A stretch of DNA of 64,000 nucleotides from assembly GCF_035956715.1 (NCBI RefSeq), contig NZ_CP108381.1, positions 4,496,001-4,560,000 of the forward strand. Reading direction: 5' to 3'. The translations under genes and the position numbers were made by a program. The first letter of the stretch is position 1. Every line of letters starts with the position of its first letter. This DNA comes from Nocardia sp. NBC_01329 (GTDB lineage: Bacteria > Actinomycetota > Actinomycetes > Mycobacteriales > Mycobacteriaceae). Shown here one piece after another: positions 9,171 to 17,882 of the stretch. Below the pieces are notes generated by a model. It was given only the letters and a program-made list of their open reading frames with translations. It was not told the origin of the DNA and ran no database searches.

Positions 9171-9474
9171 GTGCCCCGTCGATCGGTGCGGGACAGACAT
9201 TAACAGGCTCGGACCGCAGAAGTGAAATCGATAGTGGGTCGGACGGGTGTGACCCGGCCGACACCCGTAACGGAAGGCGCGCGGAAGCCTATGTCCAGGT
9301 GGGCCAGTGGCGCCGGACGTCATCATCGGCGGTTGGGATCACCCCCACACGGCTGGCAGAATAGTTGGACGTGGTCTCGACCGATCCCGCCGCCGTGGGT
9401 CGAGGTGAGCGAATCGGTCGGATCCGAAGCCATCGGCGCGAAGCGGGTGCGCCGGGACTTGAAACGGGGTTGAT
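9171..9474. other. Intergenic, no gene seen
   Basis: 304 bases between tRNA-Lys and the L,D-transpeptidase gene. No convincing coding frame or strong hairpin was found. It should hold the divergent promoters of both genes; AGAATAGT near 9358 is a weak -10-like element. Confidence 0.5.
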
Positions 9475-10680
9475 ATGCGTACAGGTGATCGGCGTGGGCC
9501 GGTCCGTTGGATACTCGGACCGCTGGTCCTGGTCACATTGGTCGCGATGGTGCTGACCGGTTGTTCGTCCTCCGAAGCCTCGGACGGGACGGTCGCCATC
9601 GACCGCAATCCCCTCACCGAGCTGATCAAGCCCAAGCTCGTGGCTCCCGTCAAGGACGGCGATATCGGTGTCTCACCGGCCGCGGGGATGAAGTTCGAGA
9701 TCACCGACGGTCTTTTCACCGATGTGGCCCTGCTCAACCCGGATGATCAGCCGGTGGTCGGGCAGCTCGCGGCCGACGGCCGCAGCTGGTCGACCACCGA
9801 GCCCTTGGGCTACAGCAAGACCTATCGGCTGCAGGCCCGGGCCAACGGACTGGGCGGCGCTTCCACCGCGGGTATGAGCTTCACCACAACGGCGCCCGGC
9901 AATGTCACCAAGCCGTACCTGGTGCCGGGTGAAGGCGAGGTCGTCGGTATCGGCCAGCCGGTCGCGGTCCAGTTCGACGAGAACATCCCCGACCGCAAGG
10001 CCGCGCAGGACGCCATCACCATCAAGACCGACCCGCCGGTGGAGGGTGCGTTCTACTGGGTGAACAACCGCGAGGTCCGCTGGCGGCCCGAGCATTTCTG
10101 GAATGCCGGCACCAAGGTGACGATCGATGTGAACGTATACGGCAAGGACCTGGGCAACGGGCTCTACGGCCAGGACGACATCCACTCGAACTTCGTCATC
10201 GGCGACGCGGTGGTCTTCAAGGCCGACGACAATACGAAGATGGTCACGGTCGAGAAGAACGGCCAGGTCATCCGCACGATGCCGACCTCGATGGGTAAGG
10301 ACGACACCCCCACCGACAACGGGGTGTACATCCTGGCCGACCGGCACGAGCACATCGTCATGGACTCCTCCACCTACGGCGTCGCGGTGAACTCACCCGC
10401 CGGGTACCGCACCGATGTGGACTGGGCCACCCGGATGTCCTACAGCGGGATCTTCTTCCATTCGGCCCCGTGGTCGCTGGGCGCGCAGGGCAATACCAAC
10501 ACCAGCCACGGGTGCTTGAATCTCAGCCCCGAAGACGCCCGGTGGGTCTACAACACGGCCAAACGCGGCGATATCGCCATCGTGACCAATACGGTCGGTT
10601 CCGTACTGTCCGGAGTCGACGGCCTGGGTGACTGGAACGTCCCGTGGTCCGAGTGGAAAGCAGGCAACGCTCAGGCGTGA
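9475..10680 (+). CDS. L,D-transpeptidase lipoprotein (LdtB/LppS-like)
   Basis: 401-residue exported lipoprotein that makes 3-3 cross-links in peptidoglycan. It starts with a basic N-terminus and a hydrophobic segment ending in the lipobox LTGC (Cys near residue 30), then two Ig-like domains (about 50-260), then the YkuD catalytic domain with His in FFHSAPW near 329 and the SHGCLNL motif with nucleophilic Cys near 346. The Trp-rich C-terminal tail is typical of actinobacterial enzymes. Position matches M. tuberculosis Rv2518c. A strong terminator follows. Confidence 0.92.
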   Translation: MRTGDRRGPVRWILGPLVLVTLVAMVLTGCSSSEASDGTVAIDRNPLTELIKPKLVAPVKDGDIGVSPAAGMKFEITDGLFTDVALLNPDDQPVVGQLAADGRSWSTTEPLGYSKTYRLQARANGLGGASTAGMSFTTTAPGNVTKPYLVPGEGEVVGIGQPVAVQFDENIPDRKAAQDAITIKTDPPVEGAFYWVNNREVRWRPEHFWNAGTKVTIDVNVYGKDLGNGLYGQDDIHSNFVIGDAVVFKADDNTKMVTVEKNGQVIRTMPTSMGKDDTPTDNGVYILADRHEHIVMDSSTYGVAVNSPAGYRTDVDWATRMSYSGIFFHSAPWSLGAQGNTNTSHGCLNLSPEDARWVYNTAKRGDIAIVTNTVGSVLSGVDGLGDWNVPWSEWKAGNAQA

Positions 10681-10698
10681 CGTCCGTCGGAGACGAGC

Positions 10699-10740
10699 CG
10701 GTGCCGGGTCCCCCACTGGGGGGCCCGGCACCGTTTGTTT
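10699..10740. terminator. Bidirectional terminator between ldt and the ABC exporter
   Basis: Near-perfect hairpin of about 15 bp: CGGTGCCGGGTCCCC and its complement GGGGGCCCGGCACCG, tip ACTG, followed on the plus side by TTTGTTTTC. It separates the plus-strand ldt gene from the converging ABC ATPase gene. Confidence 0.9.
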
Positions 10741-11739
10741 TCAGCGAGCGGTCTCGTAGAGCCGCCGCACGATGTCCTCGATATCGGGTTCCTCGATCGA
10801 GAGGTCGCGTACCTCGGCGCGCGCCGAGACTTCGGCCAGCAACTGCGCCGCGGTGGTCGTCTCGGCGTCGAAGGCCAGCCGCTGCCGCATACCGTCCGCC
10901 TCGTAGGAGACCAGCTCCGCGCCGGACAACCCGTCGAGGGCCGGGGTGGGTCCGGTGAGGTCCACGACCAGCATCCGCTCCACACCGACCGTCGCGCCCA
11001 GACCCGGCAGCGAACCGTCGTAGGCCAATCGTCCGTGATCCACCACCAGCACCCGGTCGCAGAGTCGCTCGATATCACCCATATCGTGCGTTGTCAGGAC
11101 AAGGGTGGTGCCGCGTTCGGCTCGCTCGGCACGCAGGAATTCCCGCAGCCGCTGTTTGGAGAGCACGTCCAGGCCGATGGTGGGTTCGTCCAGGATGATC
11201 AACTCCGGGGAATGCAGCAGGGCCGCCGCGACCTCGGCACGCATCCGCTGCCCCAGCGACAGCTGCCGGACCGGGATGTCGAGCGTATCGGCCATTTCCA
11301 ACTGCTCGACCAACTCCGCGGTGCGCGACCGCCCGGCTTCGGGTTCGAGCCGGTGTATAGCGGCCAAGATCGTGAACGATTCCCGCAGCGGTAGATCCCA
11401 CCACAGCTGCGATCGCTGCCCGAAGACCACCCCGATCCGGCTCGCCAGCTCCCGGCGCTGCCGGATGGGCTCCAGTCCGCAGGTGCGCACCGAGCCGGAA
11501 GTCGGGACCAGGATGCCGGTGAGCATTTTGATAGTGGTGGATTTACCGGCACCGTTGGCGCCGATATAGCCGACCGCCGCGCCCCGCTCGATCCGGAAGG
11601 TCATCGCGTCCACCGCGGTGACCACCTCACGTCGCGCGCGCAGCCCCTTCCCGGTCCGGCGGGTGAACTGCCGGGTCAGCCCGACCACCTCGACGATCGT
11701 TTCGTCCCCCACCGCACCCCGGTCATCCATTTCAGCCAC
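10741..11739 (-). CDS. ABC-2 exporter ATP-binding subunit
   Basis: 332-residue ATPase with Walker A GANGAGKST (about residue 60), signature LSLGQRMRAE, Walker B LIILDEPTIGLD and the H-loop THDMGD, followed by a C-terminal extension of about 90 residues. It is the third gene of a minus-strand operon after two permeases. GTG at 11739 overlaps the preceding stop by 8 nt; ATG at 11730 is an alternative. The substrate is unknown: ATPases paired with two six-helix permeases of this type export drugs, lipids or peptides. Confidence 0.9.
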   Translation of the reverse strand: MAEMDDRGAVGDETIVEVVGLTRQFTRRTGKGLRARREVVTAVDAMTFRIERGAAVGYIGANGAGKSTTIKMLTGILVPTSGSVRTCGLEPIRQRRELASRIGVVFGQRSQLWWDLPLRESFTILAAIHRLEPEAGRSRTAELVEQLEMADTLDIPVRQLSLGQRMRAEVAAALLHSPELIILDEPTIGLDVLSKQRLREFLRAERAERGTTLVLTTHDMGDIERLCDRVLVVDHGRLAYDGSLPGLGATVGVERMLVVDLTGPTPALDGLSGAELVSYEADGMRQRLAFDAETTTAAQLLAEVSARAEVRDLSIEEPDIEDIVRRLYETAR

Positions 11740-12577
11740 CGCCGCTCTGATAGTGCCTCGTCCCGAACCGCCACATCCCCCAGGCCAGCACCCATACCCA
11801 CGCCGCTGCCATCGGCGACCACCAGGCGAGCCAGGACGGGAATCCGGCCGGACCCGGCAGGCCGAGCAGAGCCAGCGTCGGGAAATACGCGGTGAAAGCC
11901 ACCGGTATCGCGAGGCAGAACAGTAATTTCAACGGAGTCGGGAAGACCGACGCGGGTTGTGTCGCCGCGAAGGAACCTCCGTAGGTGAAGCTGTTGGTCA
12001 GTTCCGCACCGTCGATGAGGAAGAACTGACAGCCGGCGGCCACAACGAACAACCCGGCGAAGAGAACGGTCGCACACACCACCGTCAGCACGATCAACCC
12101 GACAGTGTGCACCGACCAGCCGATATCGTTGCGCACCAGGCCGGTGACGAGCACGACCAGTGCGACCGTGGCCCGGGCCAGCCTGCGCAGCGAGAAGTCG
12201 CTGGTGATCAATTGCAGCAACACCGGTTGCGGGCGCAAATGATAGATATCGAGCATGCCGAGGCGGATGAGGCCGGGGAGTTTGTCCAGGTGGCCGCACA
12301 TCAGCTGGGCCAGTGCGAAAGCCAGATTGCTCAGGCCGAACAGCAGCAGCGCGGCATCGAGGTCCAGGCCGCCCAATACTTTCGCCTGGTTGAACAACAC
12401 CCACACCTCGGCGAACTCGACGAGCCCGACCATGGTGGCGCCCGCCGCATCGCTGGCGAAGGACAGCCGGTAGACCCGCTGCGCCCGAATCCGGGACCGC
12501 AGGACCGCTGCGTAGGGTCCGAAGCGGGAGTTGGCCGCGGCACGTCGTTCCGGCGGCCGGACCGTGGTCTCAACCAC
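11732..12577 (-). CDS. ABC-2 exporter permease subunit (PF06182-like), second
   Basis: 281-residue membrane protein with about six helices. It has an N-terminal cytoplasmic stretch (RSRIRAQRVYR) and the central QLMCGHLDKLPGLIRLGMLD region typical of the DUF990/ABC2_membrane_6 family. GTG at 12577 has GGAGG 6 nt upstream, inside the end of the preceding permease gene, and overlaps that gene by 8 nt, so the two are translationally coupled. Confidence 0.85.
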   Translation of the reverse strand: MVETTVRPPERRAAANSRFGPYAAVLRSRIRAQRVYRLSFASDAAGATMVGLVEFAEVWVLFNQAKVLGGLDLDAALLLFGLSNLAFALAQLMCGHLDKLPGLIRLGMLDIYHLRPQPVLLQLITSDFSLRRLARATVALVVLVTGLVRNDIGWSVHTVGLIVLTVVCATVLFAGLFVVAAGCQFFLIDGAELTNSFTYGGSFAATQPASVFPTPLKLLFCLAIPVAFTAYFPTLALLGLPGPAGFPSWLAWWSPMAAAWVWVLAWGMWRFGTRHYQSGGG

Positions 12578-13397
12578 CCTGCACCTCCAGCTTTCGCCGG
12601 CCGGCCGCCAGCATGACCCGCCCGAGCGCACCCACCACGAGCAGCCAGAAGATCTGCGTGCCCACCAGCGCAGCCGCATCCCACCCGGTGGCCCGGCCGG
12701 AGAGCACATCCACCGGCACCTGCAGCATCGACGGGAACGGCGTCGACTCGGCGATGGCGCGCAACCAGTCCGGGAAGATGTGCACCGGTACGAAAAGTCC
12801 GGCCAGGAAGGTCCCCGCGGTCTGATAGAGCGATCGGAATCCGCGTGTCTCCACGACCCAGAAGCCGATCATCGTCAATGCGAACAGCGACAGGTACGAG
12901 ATCGCGGCGGCCAACAGGATGCTGAGCGCGCCGAGCAGATAGGGCCCGGGGGCGGTGGGCAGCACCAGCCCGAAGGTGAGTGAGCCGATCAGCAGGCTCG
13001 GGATACCGCGCGGGATCAGCGTGCACAGTGCCCGGCCGAGATCGGCGGCGAGATTGCCCAGCTGCACATCGACCGGACGCAGGAAGTCGATGGCGATATC
13101 ACCGGTGCGGACCCGTTCGGCCAGTTCGATTTCCGCGGCCATGAACTGCATCGCACCGAGCAGGCCCTGCGAGATCCAGACGTAGGCGCCGATACTGCCC
13201 GCGTCGTATCCCGCGAACCCGCCCGTGGCGCCGATCGCGGCCACCATCACCGACGCGCGGACGAAACCGAATACGCAATTGGTGAACAGCCCCGCGAACA
13301 TCGCCAGCTTGTAATGCCATTGCCGGCGGAAACCGGCCACCAGCAACCGCCGGTAGACACCGGCCGTGCCCCGGAGATCGAGCACAGTGGCCGGCAT
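12570..13397 (-). CDS. ABC-2 exporter permease subunit (PF06182-like), first
   Basis: 275-residue, six-helix membrane protein. Its motif (RTGDIAIDFLRPVDVQLGNL) is the cytoplasmic signature shared by this permease family. ATG at 13397 (MPATVLDLRG) follows a GGGGTG ribosome-binding site. It is the first gene of the permease-permease-ATPase operon, expected to form one heterodimeric exporter. Substrate not predictable from sequence. Confidence 0.85.
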   Translation of the reverse strand: MPATVLDLRGTAGVYRRLLVAGFRRQWHYKLAMFAGLFTNCVFGFVRASVMVAAIGATGGFAGYDAGSIGAYVWISQGLLGAMQFMAAEIELAERVRTGDIAIDFLRPVDVQLGNLAADLGRALCTLIPRGIPSLLIGSLTFGLVLPTAPGPYLLGALSILLAAAISYLSLFALTMIGFWVVETRGFRSLYQTAGTFLAGLFVPVHIFPDWLRAIAESTPFPSMLQVPVDVLSGRATGWDAAALVGTQIFWLLVVGALGRVMLAAGRRKLEVQGG

Positions 13398-13476
13398 GGT
13401 CACCCCCTGTGTTGCGCGGACACAAAGCCGCCACCTTACCGCGCACCGCAAGACCGTAAAACAGATTATTAGGCTC

Positions 13477-13520
13477 TCCGGGCCGGTTCACGCGGAGTAT
13501 CCCGCGCGAACCGGCCCGGA
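13477..13520 (-). terminator. Terminator of fadH
   Basis: Hairpin with 13-bp perfect outer stem TCCGGGCCGGTTC (13477-13489) and GAACCGGCCCGGA (13508-13520). In the minus direction it is followed by a partly T-rich stretch ending CTGTTTT, placing it just after the fadH stop. Confidence 0.8.
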
Positions 13521-13522
13521 CC

Positions 13523-15562
13523 TCACAGTCGAGCCGCCAGCCGGGTGCCCTGTTCGATGGCACGTTTCGCATCGAGTTCCGCGGCCAGCTCCGCACCGCC
13601 GATCAGATGGATCGGCACACCCGCCGCGGTGAGTTCCGATTCGAGTTCGCGCACCGATTCCTGTCCGGCACAGACGATCACATTGTCGACCCCGAGCACC
13701 CGGGGCCGCTCGCGCTTCGGACCGAAGCTGATGTGCAGGCCCTCGTCGTCGATCCGCTCGTAGTTCACGCCACCGAGCTGCTCCACCCCCTTGGCCTTCA
13801 GCGCCGCGCGATGAACCCAGCCGGTGGTTCTGCCGAGTCCTTTCCCGAACGACGTGTCCTTGCGCTGCAGCAGGACGACTTCACGCACCGCGGGTGACGG
13901 ACGAGCTTCCCGCAACTGGCCCCGAACCTGTTCGTCGTCGGGGTCGACACCCCATTCCTGGCGCCACTCGTCCGGTTTCAGCGTGGGGTGCCCGTCGACG
14001 ATCAGATATTCGCTCACGTCGAACCCGATCCCGCCCGCACCGATCACCGCGACCCGCTTGCCCACCTGTCGCCCGTCCCGCACCAGTTCCGCGTACGAGA
14101 GCACCATCGGATGGTCGATACCCGGAATATCGGGGATCCGCGGCCGGACTCCCGTCGCCAGGACGACTTCGTCGTAACGCCGGTCGACGAGTTCGGCCGC
14201 GGTGACGCGGGTGTTCAGATGTACTTGCACACCGGTGAGTTCGAGTTTGCGGGTGAAATAGCGAATCGACTCGTCGAATTCCTCTTTTCCCGGAATCCGG
14301 CGCGCGATATCGAACTGTCCACCGATCCGGTCCAGGGCCTCGAACAGATCCACCCGGTGACCGCGCTCGGCGAGGTTCACCGCCGCCGACAGACCGGCCG
14401 GACCGGCCCCCACCACCGCGATCGTCTTCGCGCGCCGGGTGGGCAGCAGCGTGAGTTCGGTTTCCCGCCCGGCCCGCGGGTTCAGCAGGCACGACACGGT
14501 GCGGTGTTGGAAGGCGTGGTCGAGACAGGCCTGGTTGCAGGCGATGCAGGTGTTGATCTCGTCGGTGCGTCCGGTGGCGGCCTTGTCCGCCCATTCCGGG
14601 TCGGCCAGCAACGGCCTGGCCAGGGAGATCAGCTGGGCATCGCCGCGGGTCAGGATCTCCTCGGCGATCTCGGGCATATTGATACGGTTCGACGCGCATA
14701 CCGGGATCCCCACCGCCGCGGTGACCTTCGCGGTGAATTCGACGAAGGCCGCGCGCGGTACGGAGGTCACGATGGTCGGCACCCGCGCCTCGTGCCAGCC
14801 GATATCGGTATTGAGAATACTGACGCCCGCTGTTTCCAGTTCCCGGGCCAGAGCGAGGATCTCCTCGAATGTCTGACCGTTCTCCACCAATTCCGCCATC
14901 GACAAACGGAATACGATCAGAAAGTCGGGACCGACCGCCGCGCGGGTGCGCTGAACGATCTCCAGTGCGAGACGGCGGCGGTTCTCCGCAGACCCACCCC
15001 AGCGGTCGTTACGTTTATTCGTCCGCGGGGCCAGGAATTGATTGATGAAATAGCCCTCCCCGCCCATGATCTCGACACCGTCGTATCCCGCGAAACGGGC
15101 GAGTTCGGCGCAGCGTACGTAATCGTCGATAGTCCGCCGAATTCCGCGATCCGACAGCGCGCGCGGGCGGAACGGATTGATCGGTGCCTTGATCGACGAG
15201 GCGGACACACTGCCGGGGACGTAGGCGTAGCGCCCCGCGTGCAGGATCTGCAGTGCGATCTTTCCCCCGGCCTCGTGCACCGCGCGGGTGATGGTCCGAT
15301 GCCGATAGGCCTCGGTGCGGTTGGTCAGTTTCGCGCCGAAGGGCAGCAGCCAGCCGGTGCGATTGGGCGCGTAACCACCGGTGATGATCAGGCCGACGCC
15401 GCCGCGCGCGCGCTCGGCGAAATAGGCGGCCAACCGGTTGGCGTCCCAGGCCCGGTCCTCCAGACCGGTGTGCATCGATCCCATGACCACCCTGTTGCGC
15501 AGTGTGGTGCTCCCGAGTTCGAGCGGGGTGAACAGCTGCGGATAACTCGTCGTCGAGTACAT
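13523..15562 (-). CDS. fadH: NADPH-dependent 2,4-dienoyl-CoA reductase
   Basis: 679-residue, three-domain iron-sulfur flavoenzyme that reduces 2,4-dienoyl-CoA during beta-oxidation of unsaturated fatty acids. The N-terminal OYE/TIM barrel carries FMN (residues 1-330). The 4Fe-4S cysteines are in CIACNQACLD and VSCLLNPRAG (about 344-370). The FAD domain starts at AVVGAGPAGLSAA near 390, and the NADPH-binding GAGGIGFDV lies near 518. The length matches E. coli FadH (672). It is monocistronic, with a terminator directly downstream. Confidence 0.92.
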   Translation of the reverse strand: MYSTTSYPQLFTPLELGSTTLRNRVVMGSMHTGLEDRAWDANRLAAYFAERARGGVGLIITGGYAPNRTGWLLPFGAKLTNRTEAYRHRTITRAVHEAGGKIALQILHAGRYAYVPGSVSASSIKAPINPFRPRALSDRGIRRTIDDYVRCAELARFAGYDGVEIMGGEGYFINQFLAPRTNKRNDRWGGSAENRRRLALEIVQRTRAAVGPDFLIVFRLSMAELVENGQTFEEILALARELETAGVSILNTDIGWHEARVPTIVTSVPRAAFVEFTAKVTAAVGIPVCASNRINMPEIAEEILTRGDAQLISLARPLLADPEWADKAATGRTDEINTCIACNQACLDHAFQHRTVSCLLNPRAGRETELTLLPTRRAKTIAVVGAGPAGLSAAVNLAERGHRVDLFEALDRIGGQFDIARRIPGKEEFDESIRYFTRKLELTGVQVHLNTRVTAAELVDRRYDEVVLATGVRPRIPDIPGIDHPMVLSYAELVRDGRQVGKRVAVIGAGGIGFDVSEYLIVDGHPTLKPDEWRQEWGVDPDDEQVRGQLREARPSPAVREVVLLQRKDTSFGKGLGRTTGWVHRAALKAKGVEQLGGVNYERIDDEGLHISFGPKRERPRVLGVDNVIVCAGQESVRELESELTAAGVPIHLIGGAELAAELDAKRAIEQGTRLAARL

Positions 15563-16286
15563 CGCGGGCTCTCTTTCCGATATCGGTCCGGCCCGGCGGC
15601 GACCCGGCCGCTGGGCCTGCAGGACCTCATCACACCATTACGCCCCCGCGCGCTTCCACCCTCGAAGCGGATATGGGCCCGAAAAACCGAGGTCTCCCGG
15701 TGCCGGCCGCGGTGCCGCCACCATCGCGCTCACCGATCACGGAACCATCACGAGCAGCTGAATCCACCGTTACCGATCAGAAATTTTGTGTCCTCCGCCA
15801 CAACACGTTTAGAACCATTTCCCCAGGTCGCAACAATGGTGCAACCCGTTCATTTCGTACTTCAAGATCGCACTTACTGTTTTCTCAGGCTCCGTTTACC
15901 TTCTGTTCACCTGCTGTGACCATTCTGAGATCCGGTCAGAAACGACCTGAAGTTCGGCTAGTCCGCGATGTTGTGGACACAGGGTTGGAAACAACCGCGA
16001 AAACTCGCCGGCGCGACAACCACAAACGGTATCGCGATAGTCGAACTCGAGTCCACTCGACTTCACCACAGTGTGGAGTTCCTGCGGGCGCGACGGACCG
16101 GGAAACCACCCGATAACCGCGATAAGCGCCATCCGGACCCGGACCAGCCTGCGTTCGGTGTCACACAAAAGAACCCGACAACAGCACAGTCATATTTTCC
16201 GGCAGCGAGCCACTCGCCCGCGCCGAAGATCCGTGCTGCCCGAACCGGGCCGGATCCCGAGACCCGACAAGGAACCGAATCCGATC
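15563..16286. other. 724-base gene-free region, partly AT-rich
   Basis: No coding frame with actinobacterial codon bias. About 15770-15960 is markedly richer in A+T than the rest of the window and is the likely promoter zone for the divergent fadH and transglycosylase genes. The remaining 300 bases form a long 5' leader for the transglycosylase. A small inverted repeat GTTG-GAAA-CAAC lies near 15983. I looked for a c-di-AMP (ydaO) riboswitch core and did not find one. Confidence 0.5.
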
Positions 16287-16922
16287 ATGTCTTCCCACCG
16301 TTTCACCAGCCTGCGCCGCCGTACCAAGCGTGAAGCCATCGGCTTCGCCCTCGCCACCGCCGGCATCGTCGCCGTAACCGCCTCCTCCGCGGTCTCCATG
16401 GCCGACGACAGCTCCCCCAGCCGGGTCGCCACCGTCGCCGAGCAGCAGCCCGCCGCCGCGCCCATCGCCGAGGCCGCCGCCATCGCGGCGCCCGCCCCCG
16501 AAGCCGCGCCCATCCCGGCCCCCGCTCCCGAAGCGGCACCTGCCCCGGCCCCGGCCCCCGCAGCGCTGCCCGCGCCCATGCCTGCCCCCGCCCCGGCCTA
16601 CCCCAACAACCTCGACGGCTGGATCCAGGAAGCCAGGGACATTCTGGCCAAGAACGGCATCCCCGGCAGCTACGAAGGGATCAGGCGCAACATCCTGCGC
16701 GAGTCCTCGGGCGACCCGGCGGCCATCAACCTGTGGGACTCCAACGCCATCATGGGCATCCCGTCCAAGGGCCTGCTCCAGGTGATCGACCCCACCTTCG
16801 CCGCCTACCACGTGCCCGGCACCGCGTTCGACGTGTGGAACCCGGTCTCCAACATCGCGGCGGCCTGCAACTACGCCTTCCACCGGTACGGCTCCATGGA
16901 CAACGTCAACGGCGCCTACTGA
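16287..16922 (+). CDS. Secreted lytic transglycosylase (SLT domain)
   Basis: 211-residue exported peptidoglycan hydrolase. The basic N-terminus and hydrophobic core (FALATAGIVAVTASSAVSMA) form a signal peptide, followed by a Pro/Ala linker of repeated PAPAPEA units (about residues 55-105) likely to span the cell wall, then a compact SLT domain. That domain has the catalytic Glu in ILRESSGDP and the conserved GLLQVIDPTFAAY. ATG 16287 has AAGGAA about 12 nt upstream. It probably remodels peptidoglycan; the enzyme is short for the family. Confidence 0.88.
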   Translation: MSSHRFTSLRRRTKREAIGFALATAGIVAVTASSAVSMADDSSPSRVATVAEQQPAAAPIAEAAAIAAPAPEAAPIPAPAPEAAPAPAPAPAALPAPMPAPAPAYPNNLDGWIQEARDILAKNGIPGSYEGIRRNILRESSGDPAAINLWDSNAIMGIPSKGLLQVIDPTFAAYHVPGTAFDVWNPVSNIAAACNYAFHRYGSMDNVNGAY

Positions 16923-16927
16923 GTTAT

Positions 16928-16949
16928 CGGCGGCGCCTCCGGCGCCGCG
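16928..16949 (+). terminator. Hairpin after the transglycosylase gene
   Basis: GGCGGCGCC-TCC-GGCGCCGC forms an 8-bp GC hairpin 6 nt after the stop codon, without a T run. Possible terminator or RNA 3'-end protection. Confidence 0.5.
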
Positions 16950-16950
16950 G

Positions 16951-17043
16951 GGTCGGGGCCCTATTAACCCCGGTTCTTCACTCCTTCGCTCAGTCGCTGC
17001 GCTCCTTCGCTACGTCGCTCCAGAACCGGGGCGGGCCCCGACC
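16951..17043. repeat. Large imperfect inverted repeat with internal direct repeats
   Basis: The left arm is GGTCGGGGCCC (16951-16961) plus CCCCGGTTCT (16968-16977). The right arm is AGAACCGGGG (17022-17031) plus GGGCCCCGACC (17033-17043). Together they give 21 paired bases with one bulge. The 44-base loop holds two near-copies of CTCCTTCGCT..GTCGCT. It resembles a dispersed extragenic palindrome. Confidence 0.75.
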
Positions 17044-17516
17044 ACGGATGTGGACCATCGGTATCGGGGGAAGGGGGCAGGGAGCGGAAGGCCGGTGGGC
17101 GCCCGTATGTGTGCGGAACTGCTGGATCAGGACTGCGGGGCACGATGGCCCGGAAAACTTCCGGGCTCTCCCCGATGCCGGCACTACAACTCCAGGATCG
17201 ACAGGGTGGCGCAATGATGCGCCGGCGGACTCCCGGATGACGAGACCACGATGAGGGGTCCCGGACATCCGGAGCCGGGACGGAGTTGTCCCGGGCGATG
17301 AACCCAGGGCCTTGCAGATCGTCCGCGCCGCGCAACGACGCACGGTGGCGGAGACCCGCTGAATCAGCGGGGACCACAATGAGGTGGGTGCGCGGTGCCG
17401 TCCGATATGGGCGGCACCGCGCATTTCCCGTCTCGGGTGTCCCCACCGCATGCGGAGTGGCGGGGGCGAATACTGTTCTCCGGCTACCGCTTTCCGAGGA
17501 TCTTCTACACTTGCTC
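17044..17516. other. Gene-free stretch with small hairpins
   Basis: No convincing gene on either strand. Two hairpins stand out: CCCGCTG-AAT-CAGCGGG (17355-17371) and the 11-bp GCGCGGTGCCG (17390-17400) with CGGCACCGCGC (17412-17422). The second lies about 95 bases before the next gene and could be a leader hairpin or terminator. Confidence 0.5.
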
Positions 17517-17828
17517 ATGGCCGATTACGCACATTCCCCGGCCGCGGAGGCCGGTCGGGCCGCCAAGGCACGACAGCTGGCCGGATATCTGTGGGACCGG
17601 GACATCTCGGGTTCCGAACTGCTCGACATGCCGACCACGGTGCGGCGCAAGCTCGCCCGGGCGGCAGGAGCCAATCCGCCCAGCACTGAGGAGACCTGGC
17701 ATTCGGTGGCGCAACTGCTGGACGAGAAAGCCCACTGGGCCGCGCACCGACCGGACCACCCGGCAGCGGCGCGGCAACACACGGACGAGAAACTGCTCTG
17801 GGTGAAGCCTCCGGTCACCCCGTGGTGA
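17517..17828 (+). CDS. Small soluble protein of unknown function
   Basis: 103-residue Ala-rich protein beginning MADYAHSP, with helical segments (AAKARQLAGYLWDRDISGSEL, cut here at key residues AGYLWDR) and a Trp near the middle and end. Third-position GC is high, supporting coding, but I do not recognise the family. The frame is open upstream to 17286 with unlike composition. A TTG at 17511, with GAGG 11 nt upstream, is an alternative start two codons earlier. It converges on the acyltransferase gene. Confidence 0.6.
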   Translation: MADYAHSPAAEAGRAAKARQLAGYLWDRDISGSELLDMPTTVRRKLARAAGANPPSTEETWHSVAQLLDEKAHWAAHRPDHPAAARQHTDEKLLWVKPPVTPW

Positions 17829-17882
17829 CCGGGCACCACCCGCCTCGGCGGCGGGTGGCTCGGCGCACCGGGCCGGTACCGC

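Noticed and set aside
15900..16286. c-di-AMP (ydaO) riboswitch upstream of the transglycosylase
   Set aside because: Fragments such as GACGGACCGGGAAACC look suggestive, but the conserved core further 3' is not present by eye.
16964..17518. 184-codon minus-strand frame
   Set aside because: Arg/Pro/Ser-rich, overlaps the large inverted repeat and hairpins, no ribosome-binding site.
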